From Burkholderia pyrrocinia (GTDB lineage: Bacteria; Pseudomonadota; Gammaproteobacteria; Burkholderiales; Burkholderiaceae), in NCBI RefSeq assembly GCF_022809715.1, contig NZ_CP094460.1, positions 2,046,001 through 2,110,000 on the forward strand: a DNA stretch of 64,000 nt. Direction: 5' to 3'. The notes under the pieces are model-generated. The model had not been told where the DNA came from, did no database searches, and saw nothing but the letters and a program-made list of their open reading frames with translations. A program made the translations under genes and the position numbers. Of the stretch, positions 36,916 through 45,585 are shown in pieces. Within the stretch, counting starts at the first letter, position 1; each line of letters begins with the position of its first letter.

Positions 36916-38901
36916 ATGCGCCTCGGAGTCTGCTATTACCCGGAACACTGGCCGGAATCGATGTGGGCGAACGATGCCCGCCGGATGAAAGCGCTCGGCA
37001 TCGAGCAGGTGCGGATCGCCGAATTCGCATGGAGCCGCATCGAGCCGTCGCCGGGCGAATACGACTGGGGCTGGCTCGACCGCGCGGTCGACGTGCTCGG
37101 CGCGGCCGGCCTCGAGATCGTGATGTGCACGCCGACCGCGACGCCGCCGAAATGGCTGGTCGACCGTCATCCCGACATCCTCGCGATCGGCGCGGACGGC
37201 CGGCCGCGCGCGTTCGGTTCGCGCCGCCACTACGACTTCTCGTCGCCGACCTATCTCGAAGCGTCGCGCCAGATCTGCACGGCGGTCGCCGAACGCTACG
37301 GCCGCCACCCGGCCGTGCGCTACTGGCAGACCGACAACGAGCTGGGTTGCCACCAGACGGTCGTCAGCTACTCGCCGGCCGCGCTCGTGCGCTTTCGCGA
37401 ATGGCTGAAGGCGCGCTACGGCACGATCGGCGCGCTGAACCGCGCGTGGGGCACCGTGTTCTGGAGCATGGAGTATCGCAACTTCGACGAAGTCGATGCG
37501 CCCGTCGGCACCGTGACCGAGGCCCATCCGTCGCATCGCCTCGACTACCGGCGCTTCGCGTCGGACGAGGTCGCGCGCTATCACCGGATGCAGGTCGACG
37601 TGATCCGCGCGCACTCGCCGGGCCGGCCCGTCGCGCACAACTTCATGCAGCTGTTCACCGAGTTCGACCACTACGAGGTGGCGCGCGACCTCGACATCGC
37701 GACGTGGGACAGCTATCCGCTCGGCGCACTCGAGGAGCAATGGTTCGCGCCCGACGTGAAGGCGCGCTGGCTGCGCACCGGCCATCCCGATTTCGCGTCG
37801 TTCAATCACGACGTGTATCGCGGCATGTCGAAGCTGCCGTTCTGGGTGATGGAGCAGCAGCCGGGGCCCGTGAACTGGGCGCATTGGAACCCCGCGCCGC
37901 TGCCGGGCATGGTGCGCCTGTGGAGCTGGGAGGCGTTCGCGCACGGCGCCGGCTGCGTGTCGTACTTCCGCTGGCGGCAGGCGCCGTTCGCGCAGGAGCA
38001 GATGCATGCGGGCCTGCACACGCCGGACGACCAGCTCGACGAAGGCGGCCGCGAAGCGCAACGCGTCGCGCGCGAGATCGCGGCCGTGCACGATGCCGGC
38101 GCGGATGCGGACGCTCCGGTGCGCGCGCCCGTCGCGCTGATCTACGACTACGAGGCGAAGTGGCTGTTCGAGGTGCAGCCGCAAGGCGCCGATTTCCACT
38201 ACCCGCGCTTCGCGTTCGAGTACTACTCGGCGCTGCGCTCGCTCGGCTTCGACGTCGACGTGGTCTCCGTGCATGCGCCGCTCGACGGCTATCGGCTCGT
38301 GGTCGTGCCGCCGCTGCCGATCGTGCCGGACGATTTCGCGGCACGGCTCGCCGCATCGGGCGCACATGCCGTGTTCGGGCCGCGCACCGGCTCGAAGACC
38401 GTCGATCTGCAGATTCCGCCGGCGCTGCCGCCCGGCCCGCTCGCGTCGATCCTGCCGATCCGCGTGTGGCGCGTCGAATCGCTGCGGCCGAACGTGACCG
38501 AACGGATCGACGGCACGCTGCGCGACGGCTCGCCGCTCGCGGGCGATGCGCGCCACTGGCGCGACTTCGTCGAGCTGCACGACGACACGCGCAGCGTCGT
38601 GCGTGCACGCTTCGCCGACGGTCATCCGGCCTGCGTGTCGCATGGCGCGCTGCACTACTGGGCCGCACTGTTCGACGACGCGACCACCGCGCGACTGTTC
38701 GCCGATGTCGCGGCCGAAGCGGGCCTCGCGCCGACGCCGCTCGGCGACGGCGTGCGCGTAAGCCGGCGCGGCGGCCTGACCTACGTATTCAACTATGGAA
38801 GCACGCCGCACACGATCGACGCGGTGCCGCCGTCCGCGTTCGTGCTCGGCGCCGCGCAGGTCGAGCCGCAAGGCGTCGCCGTGTATCGAAGCCGTTCGTA
38901 G
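36916..38901 (+). CDS. Beta-galactosidase, glycoside hydrolase family 42
   Basis: The 661-residue protein starts with [24 protein letters not shown], the family-42 N-terminus. The acid/base Glu is Glu142 in WQTDNELG and the nucleophile Glu313 in [21 protein letters not shown]-like domains A, B and C are all long enough to be complete. No signal peptide is seen, so it hydrolyses imported galactosides or galacto-oligosaccharides in the cytoplasm. It lies nine bases after the ATPase gene and before the binding protein, an operon in which one hydrolase serves a dedicated importer. Confidence 0.93.
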   Translation: MRLGVCYYPEHWPESMWANDARRMKALGIEQVRIAEFAWSRIEPSPGEYDWGWLDRAVDVLGAAGLEIVMCTPTATPPKWLVDRHPDILAIGADGRPRAFGSRRHYDFSSPTYLEASRQICTAVAERYGRHPAVRYWQTDNELGCHQTVVSYSPAALVRFREWLKARYGTIGALNRAWGTVFWSMEYRNFDEVDAPVGTVTEAHPSHRLDYRRFASDEVARYHRMQVDVIRAHSPGRPVAHNFMQLFTEFDHYEVARDLDIATWDSYPLGALEEQWFAPDVKARWLRTGHPDFASFNHDVYRGMSKLPFWVMEQQPGPVNWAHWNPAPLPGMVRLWSWEAFAHGAGCVSYFRWRQAPFAQEQMHAGLHTPDDQLDEGGREAQRVAREIAAVHDAGADADAPVRAPVALIYDYEAKWLFEVQPQGADFHYPRFAFEYYSALRSLGFDVDVVSVHAPLDGYRLVVVPPLPIVPDDFAARLAASGAHAVFGPRTGSKTVDLQIPPALPPGPLASILPIRVWRVESLRPNVTERIDGTLRDGSPLAGDARHWRDFVELHDDTRSVVRARFADGHPACVSHGALHYWAALFDDATTARLFADVAAEAGLAPTPLGDGVRVSRRGGLTYVFNYGSTPHTIDAVPPSAFVLGAAQVEPQGVAVYRSRS

Positions 38902-38964
38902 CACCCGCCACTGGCGCCGCGACGCGCCGGTCACGCACAACGACACACAGGAATGGAGACAACC

Positions 38965-40224
38965 ATGACACATCGCCCCCTTCGCGCCGCCGCCCGGCTC
39001 GCCGCGGCCGCCGCCATCGCGTTCGCTTCGTTCGGTGCCGCCGCGCCGGCGAGCGCCGGCACGCTGACCGTCAACATCGCGTTCAAGGGCGCCAGCCAGC
39101 GCGCGGTCTGGCAGTCGACGCTCGACGCGTTCCACAAGGCGCATCCCGACATCGACGTGAAGGCGACCTTCGTCGACGAGGAAGCGTACAAGGTGCAGCT
39201 CCCCGCGTGGCTCACGACCGTCGCGCCGGACGTCGTGAACTGGCACGCGGGCGAGCGGATGGCGTACTACGCGAAACGCGGGCTGTTCGAGGACCTGAGC
39301 GGCGACTGGACGAAGAACGGCTGGGGTGCGATGTATGCGTCGACGCGCGACGCATCGTCGTATAACGGCAAGCAGTACGCGGCGCCGACCGTCTATTACT
39401 CGTGGGGGCTGTTCTACCGCAAGGACCTGTTCCGCAAGGTCGGCATCGCCGACGAGCCGAAGACCTGGGACCAGTTTCTCGATGCGTGCAAGAAGCTGAA
39501 GGCGGCCGGCATCACACCGGTCGCGCTCGGCGGCCGCGACGCGTGGACGCTCGCCGGCTGGTTCGACTATCTCGACCTGCGCGTGAACGGCAACGCGTTC
39601 CACCAGCAGTTGATGGCCGGCGACGTGCCGTACACCGACCCGCGCGTGAAGAAGGTCTACACGACGTGGAAATCGCTGATCGATGCCGGCTACTTCATCG
39701 ACAACGCGCTGTCCTACGATCTCGACGGCGCGCAGCCGTTCCTGTTCCAGGGCAAGGCCGCGATGATGCTGATGGGCACCTTCATCGCGGCGGGTTTCCC
39801 GCCGAACGTGAAACAGGAAATGGGCTACTACCGCTTCCCGATCATCGACCCGAAGGTGCCGACCGCCGAGGACGGTCCGGTCGAATCGCTGCACATCCCG
39901 ACGAAAGCGAAGAACAAGGCCGACGCGCACACGTTCCTCGCCTTCGTGGAAACGCCCGAGATGGGCGCGAAGCTCGCGGAGGGCCTCGGCTCGCTGTCGG
40001 CCAACAGCAAGTCGCCCGAGCCGGCCGATCCGATCTCGCGCATCGGCTTCCGGATTCTTGCCGACACGAAGGGCGGCGTCGCGCAGTTCTACGATCGCGA
40101 CATGACGAAGGAAATGGCCGACGAGGGGATGAAGGGCATGCAGCAGTTCCTGGCCGATCCCGCGCAGCTCGATACGGTGCTTGCGCAGCTCGAACAGACC
40201 CGCAAGCGGATCTACAAGAAGTGA
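38965..40224 (+). CDS. Sugar ABC transporter substrate-binding protein
   Basis: The 419-residue precursor has a Sec signal peptide with twin Ala stretches (MTHRPLRAAARLAAAAAIAFASFGAAAPASA). The mature part is a family-1 extracellular binding protein: QSTLDAFHKAHPDIDVKATF, GLFYRKDLFRKVGIADEPKTWDQFLDACKKLKAAGITPVALGG and FQGKAAMMLMGTF. It should bind beta-galactosides or galactan oligomers for the adjoining permeases. The ATG at 38965 has GGAG six bases upstream; one four codons earlier is less good. Confidence 0.9.
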   Translation: MTHRPLRAAARLAAAAAIAFASFGAAAPASAGTLTVNIAFKGASQRAVWQSTLDAFHKAHPDIDVKATFVDEEAYKVQLPAWLTTVAPDVVNWHAGERMAYYAKRGLFEDLSGDWTKNGWGAMYASTRDASSYNGKQYAAPTVYYSWGLFYRKDLFRKVGIADEPKTWDQFLDACKKLKAAGITPVALGGRDAWTLAGWFDYLDLRVNGNAFHQQLMAGDVPYTDPRVKKVYTTWKSLIDAGYFIDNALSYDLDGAQPFLFQGKAAMMLMGTFIAAGFPPNVKQEMGYYRFPIIDPKVPTAEDGPVESLHIPTKAKNKADAHTFLAFVETPEMGAKLAEGLGSLSANSKSPEPADPISRIGFRILADTKGGVAQFYDRDMTKEMADEGMKGMQQFLADPAQLDTVLAQLEQTRKRIYKK

Positions 40225-40278
40225 CCGCGTGACCCAGCCGGCGGCCCTGTGCCGCCGCGTCAGTATAGGAGGCTTGCC

Positions 40279-41223
40279 GTGTCCAGTCCGATCACGTCCA
40301 CCCAGCCCGCCGGCGCCGCGCCGCCGCCGCGCGGAGCATCCGCCGCCGCGCTGCCCGCGCGCCGCCCGTCGCCTGCCGTGCGGCGGCAACGGCGCGCCGC
40401 GTGGCTCTTTCTCGCGCCGGCCTGCGCAATGGTTGCCGTCTATGTGATCTGGCCGATCATGTCGACGCTGTCGCTGAGCCTGTACAACTGGGACGGGATG
40501 ACCGAGCGCAGCTTCGTCGGGCTCGCGAACTACGTCGAACTGCTGCACGCGCCGACGTTCTACACCGCGCTGCGCAACAACGTGATCTGGCTCGCGCTGT
40601 TCATGCTCGCGCCGCCGCTCGGCCTCGCGCTCGCGCTGTATTTGAACCAGGCGGTCGGCGGCATCCGGCTCGTGAAATCGCTGTTCTTCGCGCCGTTCGT
40701 GCTATCCGGCGTGGTCGTCGGCCTGATCTTCTCGTGGTTCTACGATCCGACCTTCGGGCTGCTCGCGCTGCTCGCCGGGCACGGCATCCCGGTGCTCGGG
40801 GATGCGCGCTACGCGACGCTCGGCATCGTATTCGCCGCGCTGTGGCCGCAAACGGCGTACTGCATGATCCTGTACCTGACCGGCCTCACGTCGGTCAACC
40901 CGGAACAGATCGAGGCGGCGCGGATGGAAGGCGCGCGCGGCTTCGCGCTGCTGTGGCACGTCGTGCTGCCGCAACTGCGGCCGACCACCTTCATGGCGAT
41001 CGTCGTCACGGTGATCGGCGCGCTGCGCAGCTTCGACCTGATCTCGGTAATGACGAGCGGCGGCCCGTTCGAGAGCTCGACCGTGCTTGCGTATTACATG
41101 TACGACCAGGCGATCAAGTACTACCGGCTCGGTTATTCCGCGTCGATCGCGGTCGTGCTGTTCGCGATCATGCTCGTCTACATCGTGTTCCAGTTGCGCC
41201 GCATGCTGCGCAACGAGCAATAA
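40279..41223 (+). CDS. Sugar ABC transporter permease, MalF type
   Basis: The 314-residue protein has a Pro/Ala/Arg-rich N-terminal tail and six membrane segments. The cytoplasmic EAA loop reads EAARMEGARGFALLWHVVLPQLRP (about residues 212-235). The GTG at 40279 follows AGGAGG at six bases, the best site in the operon, so it replaces an earlier in-frame start. It pairs with the MalG-type permease 17 bases downstream. Confidence 0.9.
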   Translation: MSSPITSTQPAGAAPPPRGASAAALPARRPSPAVRRQRRAAWLFLAPACAMVAVYVIWPIMSTLSLSLYNWDGMTERSFVGLANYVELLHAPTFYTALRNNVIWLALFMLAPPLGLALALYLNQAVGGIRLVKSLFFAPFVLSGVVVGLIFSWFYDPTFGLLALLAGHGIPVLGDARYATLGIVFAALWPQTAYCMILYLTGLTSVNPEQIEAARMEGARGFALLWHVVLPQLRPTTFMAIVVTVIGALRSFDLISVMTSGGPFESSTVLAYYMYDQAIKYYRLGYSASIAVVLFAIMLVYIVFQLRRMLRNEQ

Positions 41224-41240
41224 CCCGACCGGTGGCCATC

Positions 41241-42092
41241 ATGTTTCCGACTCCCGTTGCCCAATGGAAGCCCGTCTCGCGCCGGCTGTACAAGCTGTCG
41301 CTGCCCGTCGCGCTGCTGATCTGGCTGCTGCCGATGATTGCGGTGTTCGTCACGTCGGTGCGCTCGACCGAGGAACTGGTCGAAGGGCACTACTGGGGCT
41401 GGCCGCGACACTTCGCGATGGTCGAGAACTATCGCGACGCGCTGACGACGTCGCCGATGCTGCATTACTTCTGGAACAGCGTGCAGATCACCGTGCCGTC
41501 CGTGCTCGGCTCGATCGCGCTCGCGTCGATGGCCGGCTTCGCGCTCGCGACCTACCGGTTTCGCGGCAATGCCGCGCTGTTCGGCACGTTCGTCGCCGGC
41601 AACTTCGTGCCGGTGCAGGTGCTGATGATTCCGGTGCGCGACCTGTCGCTCCGGCTCGGCGTGTTCAATACCGTCGAAGCGCTGATCCTGTTCCACGTCG
41701 CGTTCCAGACCGGCTTCTGCACGCTGTTCCTGCGCAACTTCATCAAGCAGCTGCCGTTCGAGCTGATCGAGGCCGCGCGCATCGAGGGCGCGGGCGAATG
41801 GACGGTGTTCTGGCGGATCGTGCTACCGCTGATCCGGCCTGCGTTGGCTGCGCTGGCGATTCTCGTTTTTACGTTCGTGTGGAATGACTACTTCTGGGCG
41901 CTGTGCCTCACGCAAGGTGATGAAGCCGCACCGATCACCGCGGGCGTCGCGGCGCTGAAGGGGCAGTGGACGACGTCGTGGAACCTCGTGTCGGCCGGCT
42001 CGATCCTCGCCGCGCTGCCTTCCGTCGCGATGTTCTTCGCGATGCAGAAGCATTTCGTCGCGGGGCTCACGTTCGGCGCGACGAAAGGCTGA
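41241..42092 (+). CDS. Sugar ABC transporter permease, MalG type
   Basis: The 283-residue protein has six hydrophobic segments and the EAA loop EAARIEGAGEWTVFWRIVLPLIRP (about residues 175-198). It forms a heterodimeric channel with the preceding permease. The open frame runs far upstream inside that gene, but the ATG at 41241 begins the conserved N-terminus and follows GGTGG. It is the last gene of the galactoside operon; a good terminator lies 49 bases after its stop. Confidence 0.9.
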   Translation: MFPTPVAQWKPVSRRLYKLSLPVALLIWLLPMIAVFVTSVRSTEELVEGHYWGWPRHFAMVENYRDALTTSPMLHYFWNSVQITVPSVLGSIALASMAGFALATYRFRGNAALFGTFVAGNFVPVQVLMIPVRDLSLRLGVFNTVEALILFHVAFQTGFCTLFLRNFIKQLPFELIEAARIEGAGEWTVFWRIVLPLIRPALAALAILVFTFVWNDYFWALCLTQGDEAAPITAGVAALKGQWTTSWNLVSAGSILAALPSVAMFFAMQKHFVAGLTFGATKG

Positions 42093-42140
42093 ACGCGCGC
42101 CGCTCGCGTTTTCGTATCTCCCCCTCCGCATCGTGAGGTT

Positions 42141-42163
42141 GCCCGCTTCGGCGGGCTTTTTTT
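42141..42163 (+). terminator. Rho-independent terminator of the galactoside operon
   Basis: GCCCGC-TTCG-GCGGGC forms a tight UUCG-type tetraloop hairpin followed directly by seven T. It has all parts of an intrinsic terminator. Confidence 0.92.
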
Positions 42164-42240
42164 CGACTGCGTGACGCCAGGCGGACTGAGCCCAATAGCC
42201 AAAATTTATCCCCAACACGCATCAGACAGCGTAAACTCCA

Positions 42241-42259
42241 ACCTATCAAAATGATAGGT
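42241..42259. promoter_or_regulatory. Perfect palindrome across the start of the DUF4258 gene
   Basis: ACCTATCA-AAA-TGATAGGT is an eight-base perfect inverted repeat whose right arm contains the start codon (ATG at 42251). The segment around it is A/T rich. It is a probable operator for the HTH protein of the pair, placed to block transcription or initiation. Confidence 0.6.
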
Positions 42260-42574
42260 GTGCGATTGGGGCAACCATCCAAACGACAGCTCGAGAAGCA
42301 CATCCGGGTATGTGCGGCCGTTTCAGCGAACATCGTGTTCGTCGGCCATGCACGCGACCGGATGCGGCAGCGGAAGATCAACGATCCGATGGTGCTGGAA
42401 ACGTTGCGCAAGGGCGTCATCGTGAACGAGCCTGAACCGGACATGCGGGCATCGGGCCTGCGCTGTGTGATGGAGCGATATGTATCGGGCGTCAATGTCG
42501 GCGTGGCCGTACTCGTGGATCATCCCGCTCCTCACCTCACGGTGATCACCGTGATGGAAGTCACCAAACGCTGA
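42251..42574 (+). CDS. DUF4258 domain protein, possible toxin of a toxin-antitoxin pair
   Basis: The 107-residue protein has the DUF4258 hallmark GHARDRMRQRKINDPMVLETLRKG (about residues 32-55) followed by a strand-rich end (MERYVSGVNVGVAVLVD, TVITVMEVTKR). DUF4258 proteins are small and often next to HTH proteins; some are treated as RelE/BrnT-like toxins, but the function is not established. The ATG lies within a palindrome and has no Shine-Dalgarno; translation from a leaderless message or from GTG at 42260 is possible. The HTH gene follows 22 bases later. Confidence 0.7.
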   Translation: MIGVRLGQPSKRQLEKHIRVCAAVSANIVFVGHARDRMRQRKINDPMVLETLRKGVIVNEPEPDMRASGLRCVMERYVSGVNVGVAVLVDHPAPHLTVITVMEVTKR

Positions 42575-42596
42575 ATTGACGCACCAAGGGGCTGAT

Positions 42597-43067
42597 ATGT
42601 ATCACTACACCGACGGTGGCCTGAAAAATGTATGGCTGGCGAACGGATATACGCTGCACAAGACACCCTATGGCGATGGCGTGTCCATCAACGATCTGGA
42701 CGGACTCTGCACCGCGATCTGTCTCGCGCTCGCGAAAAAACCCGCTCCGCTCACCGGCGTCGAGTTTCGGTATGTGCGCAGTGCCGGCCTGATGCAATCG
42801 CAGAGCGGACTGGCCAAGCTGCTCGGCAACAACGAGCAGGCGGTCGCCCGCTGGGAGAAGTCGGGCAAAGTGCCGCGCTGGGCCGACAAACTGGTTCGCC
42901 TGCTGTACCTCGCACACGCGGACGGCAATGTTCCTATCGCATCGGCAATCGAGCGCATCAACGCGATCGAGCGCGCTGAAAAGCAGCGAATCGTGCTGAA
43001 AGAAGCCAAGTCAGGCTGGGCATCCAGGCTCGAAGCTCAGGACGATGCCGACTGCACGGCAACCTGA
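42597..43067 (+). CDS. HTH protein, probable antitoxin/autoregulator partner
   Basis: The 156-residue protein has an N-terminal alpha/beta part (YHYTDGGLKNVWLANGYTLH) and a C-terminal XRE-like helix-turn-helix: MQSQSGLAKLLGNNEQAVARWEKSGKVPRWADKLVRLLY (about residues 64-102). This layout resembles MqsA/HigA-like regulators that sit second in toxin-first operons. AAGGGG lies five bases before the ATG at 42597. The palindrome at 42241 is its likely site. It converges with glcC. Confidence 0.75.
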   Translation: MYHYTDGGLKNVWLANGYTLHKTPYGDGVSINDLDGLCTAICLALAKKPAPLTGVEFRYVRSAGLMQSQSGLAKLLGNNEQAVARWEKSGKVPRWADKLVRLLYLAHADGNVPIASAIERINAIERAEKQRIVLKEAKSGWASRLEAQDDADCTAT

Positions 43068-43090
43068 TCGCCGGACAAGAACCAACGCGC

Positions 43091-43861
43091 CTAAGTCCAC
43101 CCTTCAAGCCGCAACGTCGAACGCACGAGCCGCTGCTCCTCCTGCTCGATCTCGCGCAGATACTCGACGCACTGGCGGATATGTTCGCTCGCGGCCTTGC
43201 GCGCCTGCTCGGGCAGCCGCCCCGTCACCGCGTTGTAGAGCCGCGCATGCTGCCGATCGATCTGCTTCTTCAGCGGCTCGCGGTGATAGAGGTTGTTCAC
43301 CGACGCGAACACCGAACTGAGCAGCAGGTCGGTCAGCGACTGCAGCGTGTTGACGAGCACGGGGTTGTGCGACGCCTCGCAGATCGCGAGATGGAACGCG
43401 TGATCGAGCTTCGCGCGCGCGGCGGGGTCGAGATCCTGCGCGTCGGCCGCCGTCATTTCGTCGTAGCGGCGCTTGATCAGGATGAAGTCGGCCGACGTGC
43501 CGCGCAACGCGGCGAGCCGCGCGGCCTCGGCCTCGAGCATCCCGCGCACCTCGAACAGGTCGTACAGCGTGCGCGGCTGCGAGCCGAGCAGATGCATCAT
43601 CGGCGTGATTTCGCGCTGCGGGGTCAGGCTCGCGACGAACGAACCCTTGCCGTGCATCGTGTCGATGATCCCGCGCGCGTGCAGCAGCTTCATTCCTTCG
43701 CGCACGGCCGTGCGCGATACGCCGAGCTTCTCGGTCAGCCGCCGTTCGGACGGCAGCGCCTGCCCGGCCTTCAGCACGCCGTCGACGATCAGCTTCTCGA
43801 TCCGCTCGGCGACGACGTCGGCCACGCGCCGCGCCGGCCCCTCTCGATCCTGCATTTCCAT
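43091..43861 (-). CDS. glcC: GntR/FadR family regulator of glycolate genes
   Basis: The 256-residue protein has a GntR winged helix (IEKLIVDGVLKAGQALPSERRLTEKLGVSRTAVREGMKLLHARGIIDTMHGKGSFVA, about residues 17-75) and an FCD ligand domain. It matches GlcC, the glycolate-responsive activator, and stands divergent to glcDEFG. Start choice is uncertain: ATG at 43861 or 43855, neither with a good ribosome site. An exact FadR-type operator lies three bases upstream of the first, so the gene is probably autoregulated. Confidence 0.85.
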   Translation of the reverse strand: MEMQDREGPARRVADVVAERIEKLIVDGVLKAGQALPSERRLTEKLGVSRTAVREGMKLLHARGIIDTMHGKGSFVASLTPQREITPMMHLLGSQPRTLYDLFEVRGMLEAEAARLAALRGTSADFILIKRRYDEMTAADAQDLDPAARAKLDHAFHLAICEASHNPVLVNTLQSLTDLLLSSVFASVNNLYHREPLKKQIDRQHARLYNAVTGRLPEQARKAASEHIRQCVEYLREIEQEEQRLVRSTLRLEGWT

Positions 43862-43863
43862 AC

Positions 43864-43874
43864 TGGTACGACCA
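43864..43874. promoter_or_regulatory. FadR-type operator TGGTACGACCA, glcC-proximal
   Basis: The sequence fits the FCD-regulator consensus T-n-G-T-nnn-A-C-n-A exactly. It lies directly before the glcC start and would block that gene when occupied. Confidence 0.7.
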
Positions 43875-43944
43875 CTTTGGACGAATATCCCCGATTTTCG
43901 CACGAACCCTTGTCCTGATTCGGTTTTCTGGTTCTCCGCATGGC

Positions 43945-43980
43945 GGCATTCGAATGCCTTCACAAAAACTGGTACGACCA
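43945..43980. promoter_or_regulatory. Second TGGTACGACCA site with adjacent 14-base palindrome
   Basis: TGGTACGACCA recurs at 43970-43980, 106 bases from the first copy and 105 bases before glcD, where an activator would bind. A perfect palindrome GGCATTCGAATGCC lies at 43945-43958 beside it; its role is unknown. Confidence 0.65.
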
Positions 43981-44085
43981 CCTGGAAGACGTCTGGACAG
44001 GCGCGCCTGGCCCGCCAAGAATCCCGTCCATCCGGCGTGTCGCGCATCGCGCGGCCGCCCGCATGGTGGAGACGGAGACAGACCG

Positions 44086-45585
44086 ATGAGTTTCATCTAC
44101 GACGAACGGATCGACGGCCCGCTGGCGACCGTCGGCCGCGACACGCTCGTCGCCGCGCTGCATGCGGCGGCGCCCGGCCTCGACGTGCTGCACGAACGCG
44201 AGGCGCTCAAGCCGTTCGAATGCGACGGCCTCGCCGCGTACCGCACGGTGCCGCTCGCGGTCGTGCTGCCCGACACGGTCGAGCAGGTGCGCGCGGTGCT
44301 GCGCGTCGCGGCCGCGCACGGCGTGCCGGTGGTGGCGCGCGGTGCGGGCACGGGGCTGTCGGGCGGCGCGATGCCGCTCGAAAAAGGCATCCTGCTCGTG
44401 ATGGCGAAGTTCAACCGGATTCTCGACATCGACCCCGACGCCGGCACCGCGCGCGTGCAGCCCGGCGTGCGCAACCTCGCGATCTCGCAGGCGGCCGCGC
44501 CGCACGGCCTCTACTACGCGCCCGATCCGTCGTCGCAGATCGCGTGCTCGATCGGCGGCAACGTCGCCGAAAACGCGGGCGGCGTGCACTGCCTGAAATA
44601 CGGGCTCACGGTGCACAACATCCTGAAGGTCGAGATCCTGACGATCGACGGCGACACGCTCACGCTCGGCGCCGACGCGCTCGACGCACCGGGCTTCGAC
44701 CTGCTTGCGCTGTTCACCGGCTCCGAAGGCATGCTCGGCATCGTCACGGAAGTGACCGTGAAGCTGCTGCCGAAACCGCCGTGCGTGAAGGTGCTGATGG
44801 CGAGCTTCGACGACGTCGCCGAGGCGGGCGCGGCGGTCGCGCGGATCATCGGCGCGGGCGTGATTCCCGGCGGCCTCGAGATGATGGACAACCTCGCGAT
44901 CCGCGCGGCCGAGGATTTCATCCACGCGGGCTACCCGGTCGATGCGCAGGCGATCCTGCTGTGCGAGCTCGACGGGGCGGCGAGCGACGTCGACGAGGAT
45001 GCAGAACGCGTCGCCGCGCTGCTGCGCGACGCGGGCGCAACCGAGATCCGCGTCGCGCGCGACGAGGCCGAGCGGCAGCGCTTCTGGGCCGGCCGCAAGA
45101 ACGCGTTCCCCGCGGTCGGCCGCATGTCGCCCGACTACTACTGCATGGACGGCACGATCCCGCGCCGCGAGCTGCCGCGCGTGCTCGAAGGGATCGCCGC
45201 GCTGTCTGCCGAATACGGGCTGCCGGTCGCGAACGTGTTCCACGCGGGCGACGGCAACATGCACCCGCTGATCCTGTTCGACGCGAACCGGCCCGGCGAG
45301 CTCGACCGCGCGGAAGCGCTCGGCGGCCGGATCCTCGAGCTGTGCGTCGCGGCGGGCGGCAGCATCACCGGCGAGCACGGCGTCGGACGCGAGAAGATCA
45401 ACCAGATGTGCGTGCAGTTCAACGCCGACGAAATCACGTTCTTCCACGCGGTGAAGGCCGCATTCGATCCGCAGGGGCTGCTCAATCCCGGCAAGAACAT
45501 CCCGACGCTGCACCGCTGCGCCGAATTCGGCGCGATGCACGTCCATCACGGCAAGCTGCCGTTTCCCGAACTGGAGCGCTTCTGA
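44086..45585 (+). CDS. glcD: Glycolate oxidase FAD-binding subunit
   Basis: The 499-residue protein is an FAD-linked oxidase of the PCMH fold. VARGAGTGLSGGAMPLEKGILLVMAKF (about residues 84-110) and PDPSSQIACSIGGNVAENAGG near 148 bind FAD; the C-terminal half has NVFHAGDGNMHPLILFD and GEHGVGREKINQM, with catalytic His residues. It oxidises glycolate or D-lactate to glyoxylate or pyruvate together with GlcE and GlcF. GGAGACAG precedes the ATG. Its stop overlaps the glcE start by one base. Confidence 0.94.
   Translation: MSFIYDERIDGPLATVGRDTLVAALHAAAPGLDVLHEREALKPFECDGLAAYRTVPLAVVLPDTVEQVRAVLRVAAAHGVPVVARGAGTGLSGGAMPLEKGILLVMAKFNRILDIDPDAGTARVQPGVRNLAISQAAAPHGLYYAPDPSSQIACSIGGNVAENAGGVHCLKYGLTVHNILKVEILTIDGDTLTLGADALDAPGFDLLALFTGSEGMLGIVTEVTVKLLPKPPCVKVLMASFDDVAEAGAAVARIIGAGVIPGGLEMMDNLAIRAAEDFIHAGYPVDAQAILLCELDGAASDVDEDAERVAALLRDAGATEIRVARDEAERQRFWAGRKNAFPAVGRMSPDYYCMDGTIPRRELPRVLEGIAALSAEYGLPVANVFHAGDGNMHPLILFDANRPGELDRAEALGGRILELCVAAGGSITGEHGVGREKINQMCVQFNADEITFFHAVKAAFDPQGLLNPGKNIPTLHRCAEFGAMHVHHGKLPFPELERF

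Noticed and set aside
35737..40548. A 1603-codon open frame on the minus strand opposite the galactoside operon
   Set aside because: It is antisense to five well-supported genes and has Arg/His/Asp-rich composition typical of shadow frames in GC-rich DNA.
42251..42574. DUF4258 protein as MqsR toxin
   Set aside because: Although the partner gene looks MqsA-like, I see no MqsR sequence pattern; only the DUF4258 motif is supported.
43091..44047. Longer GlcC starting at 44047
   Set aside because: The extension would cover both operators and the glcD promoter and has no conserved sequence.
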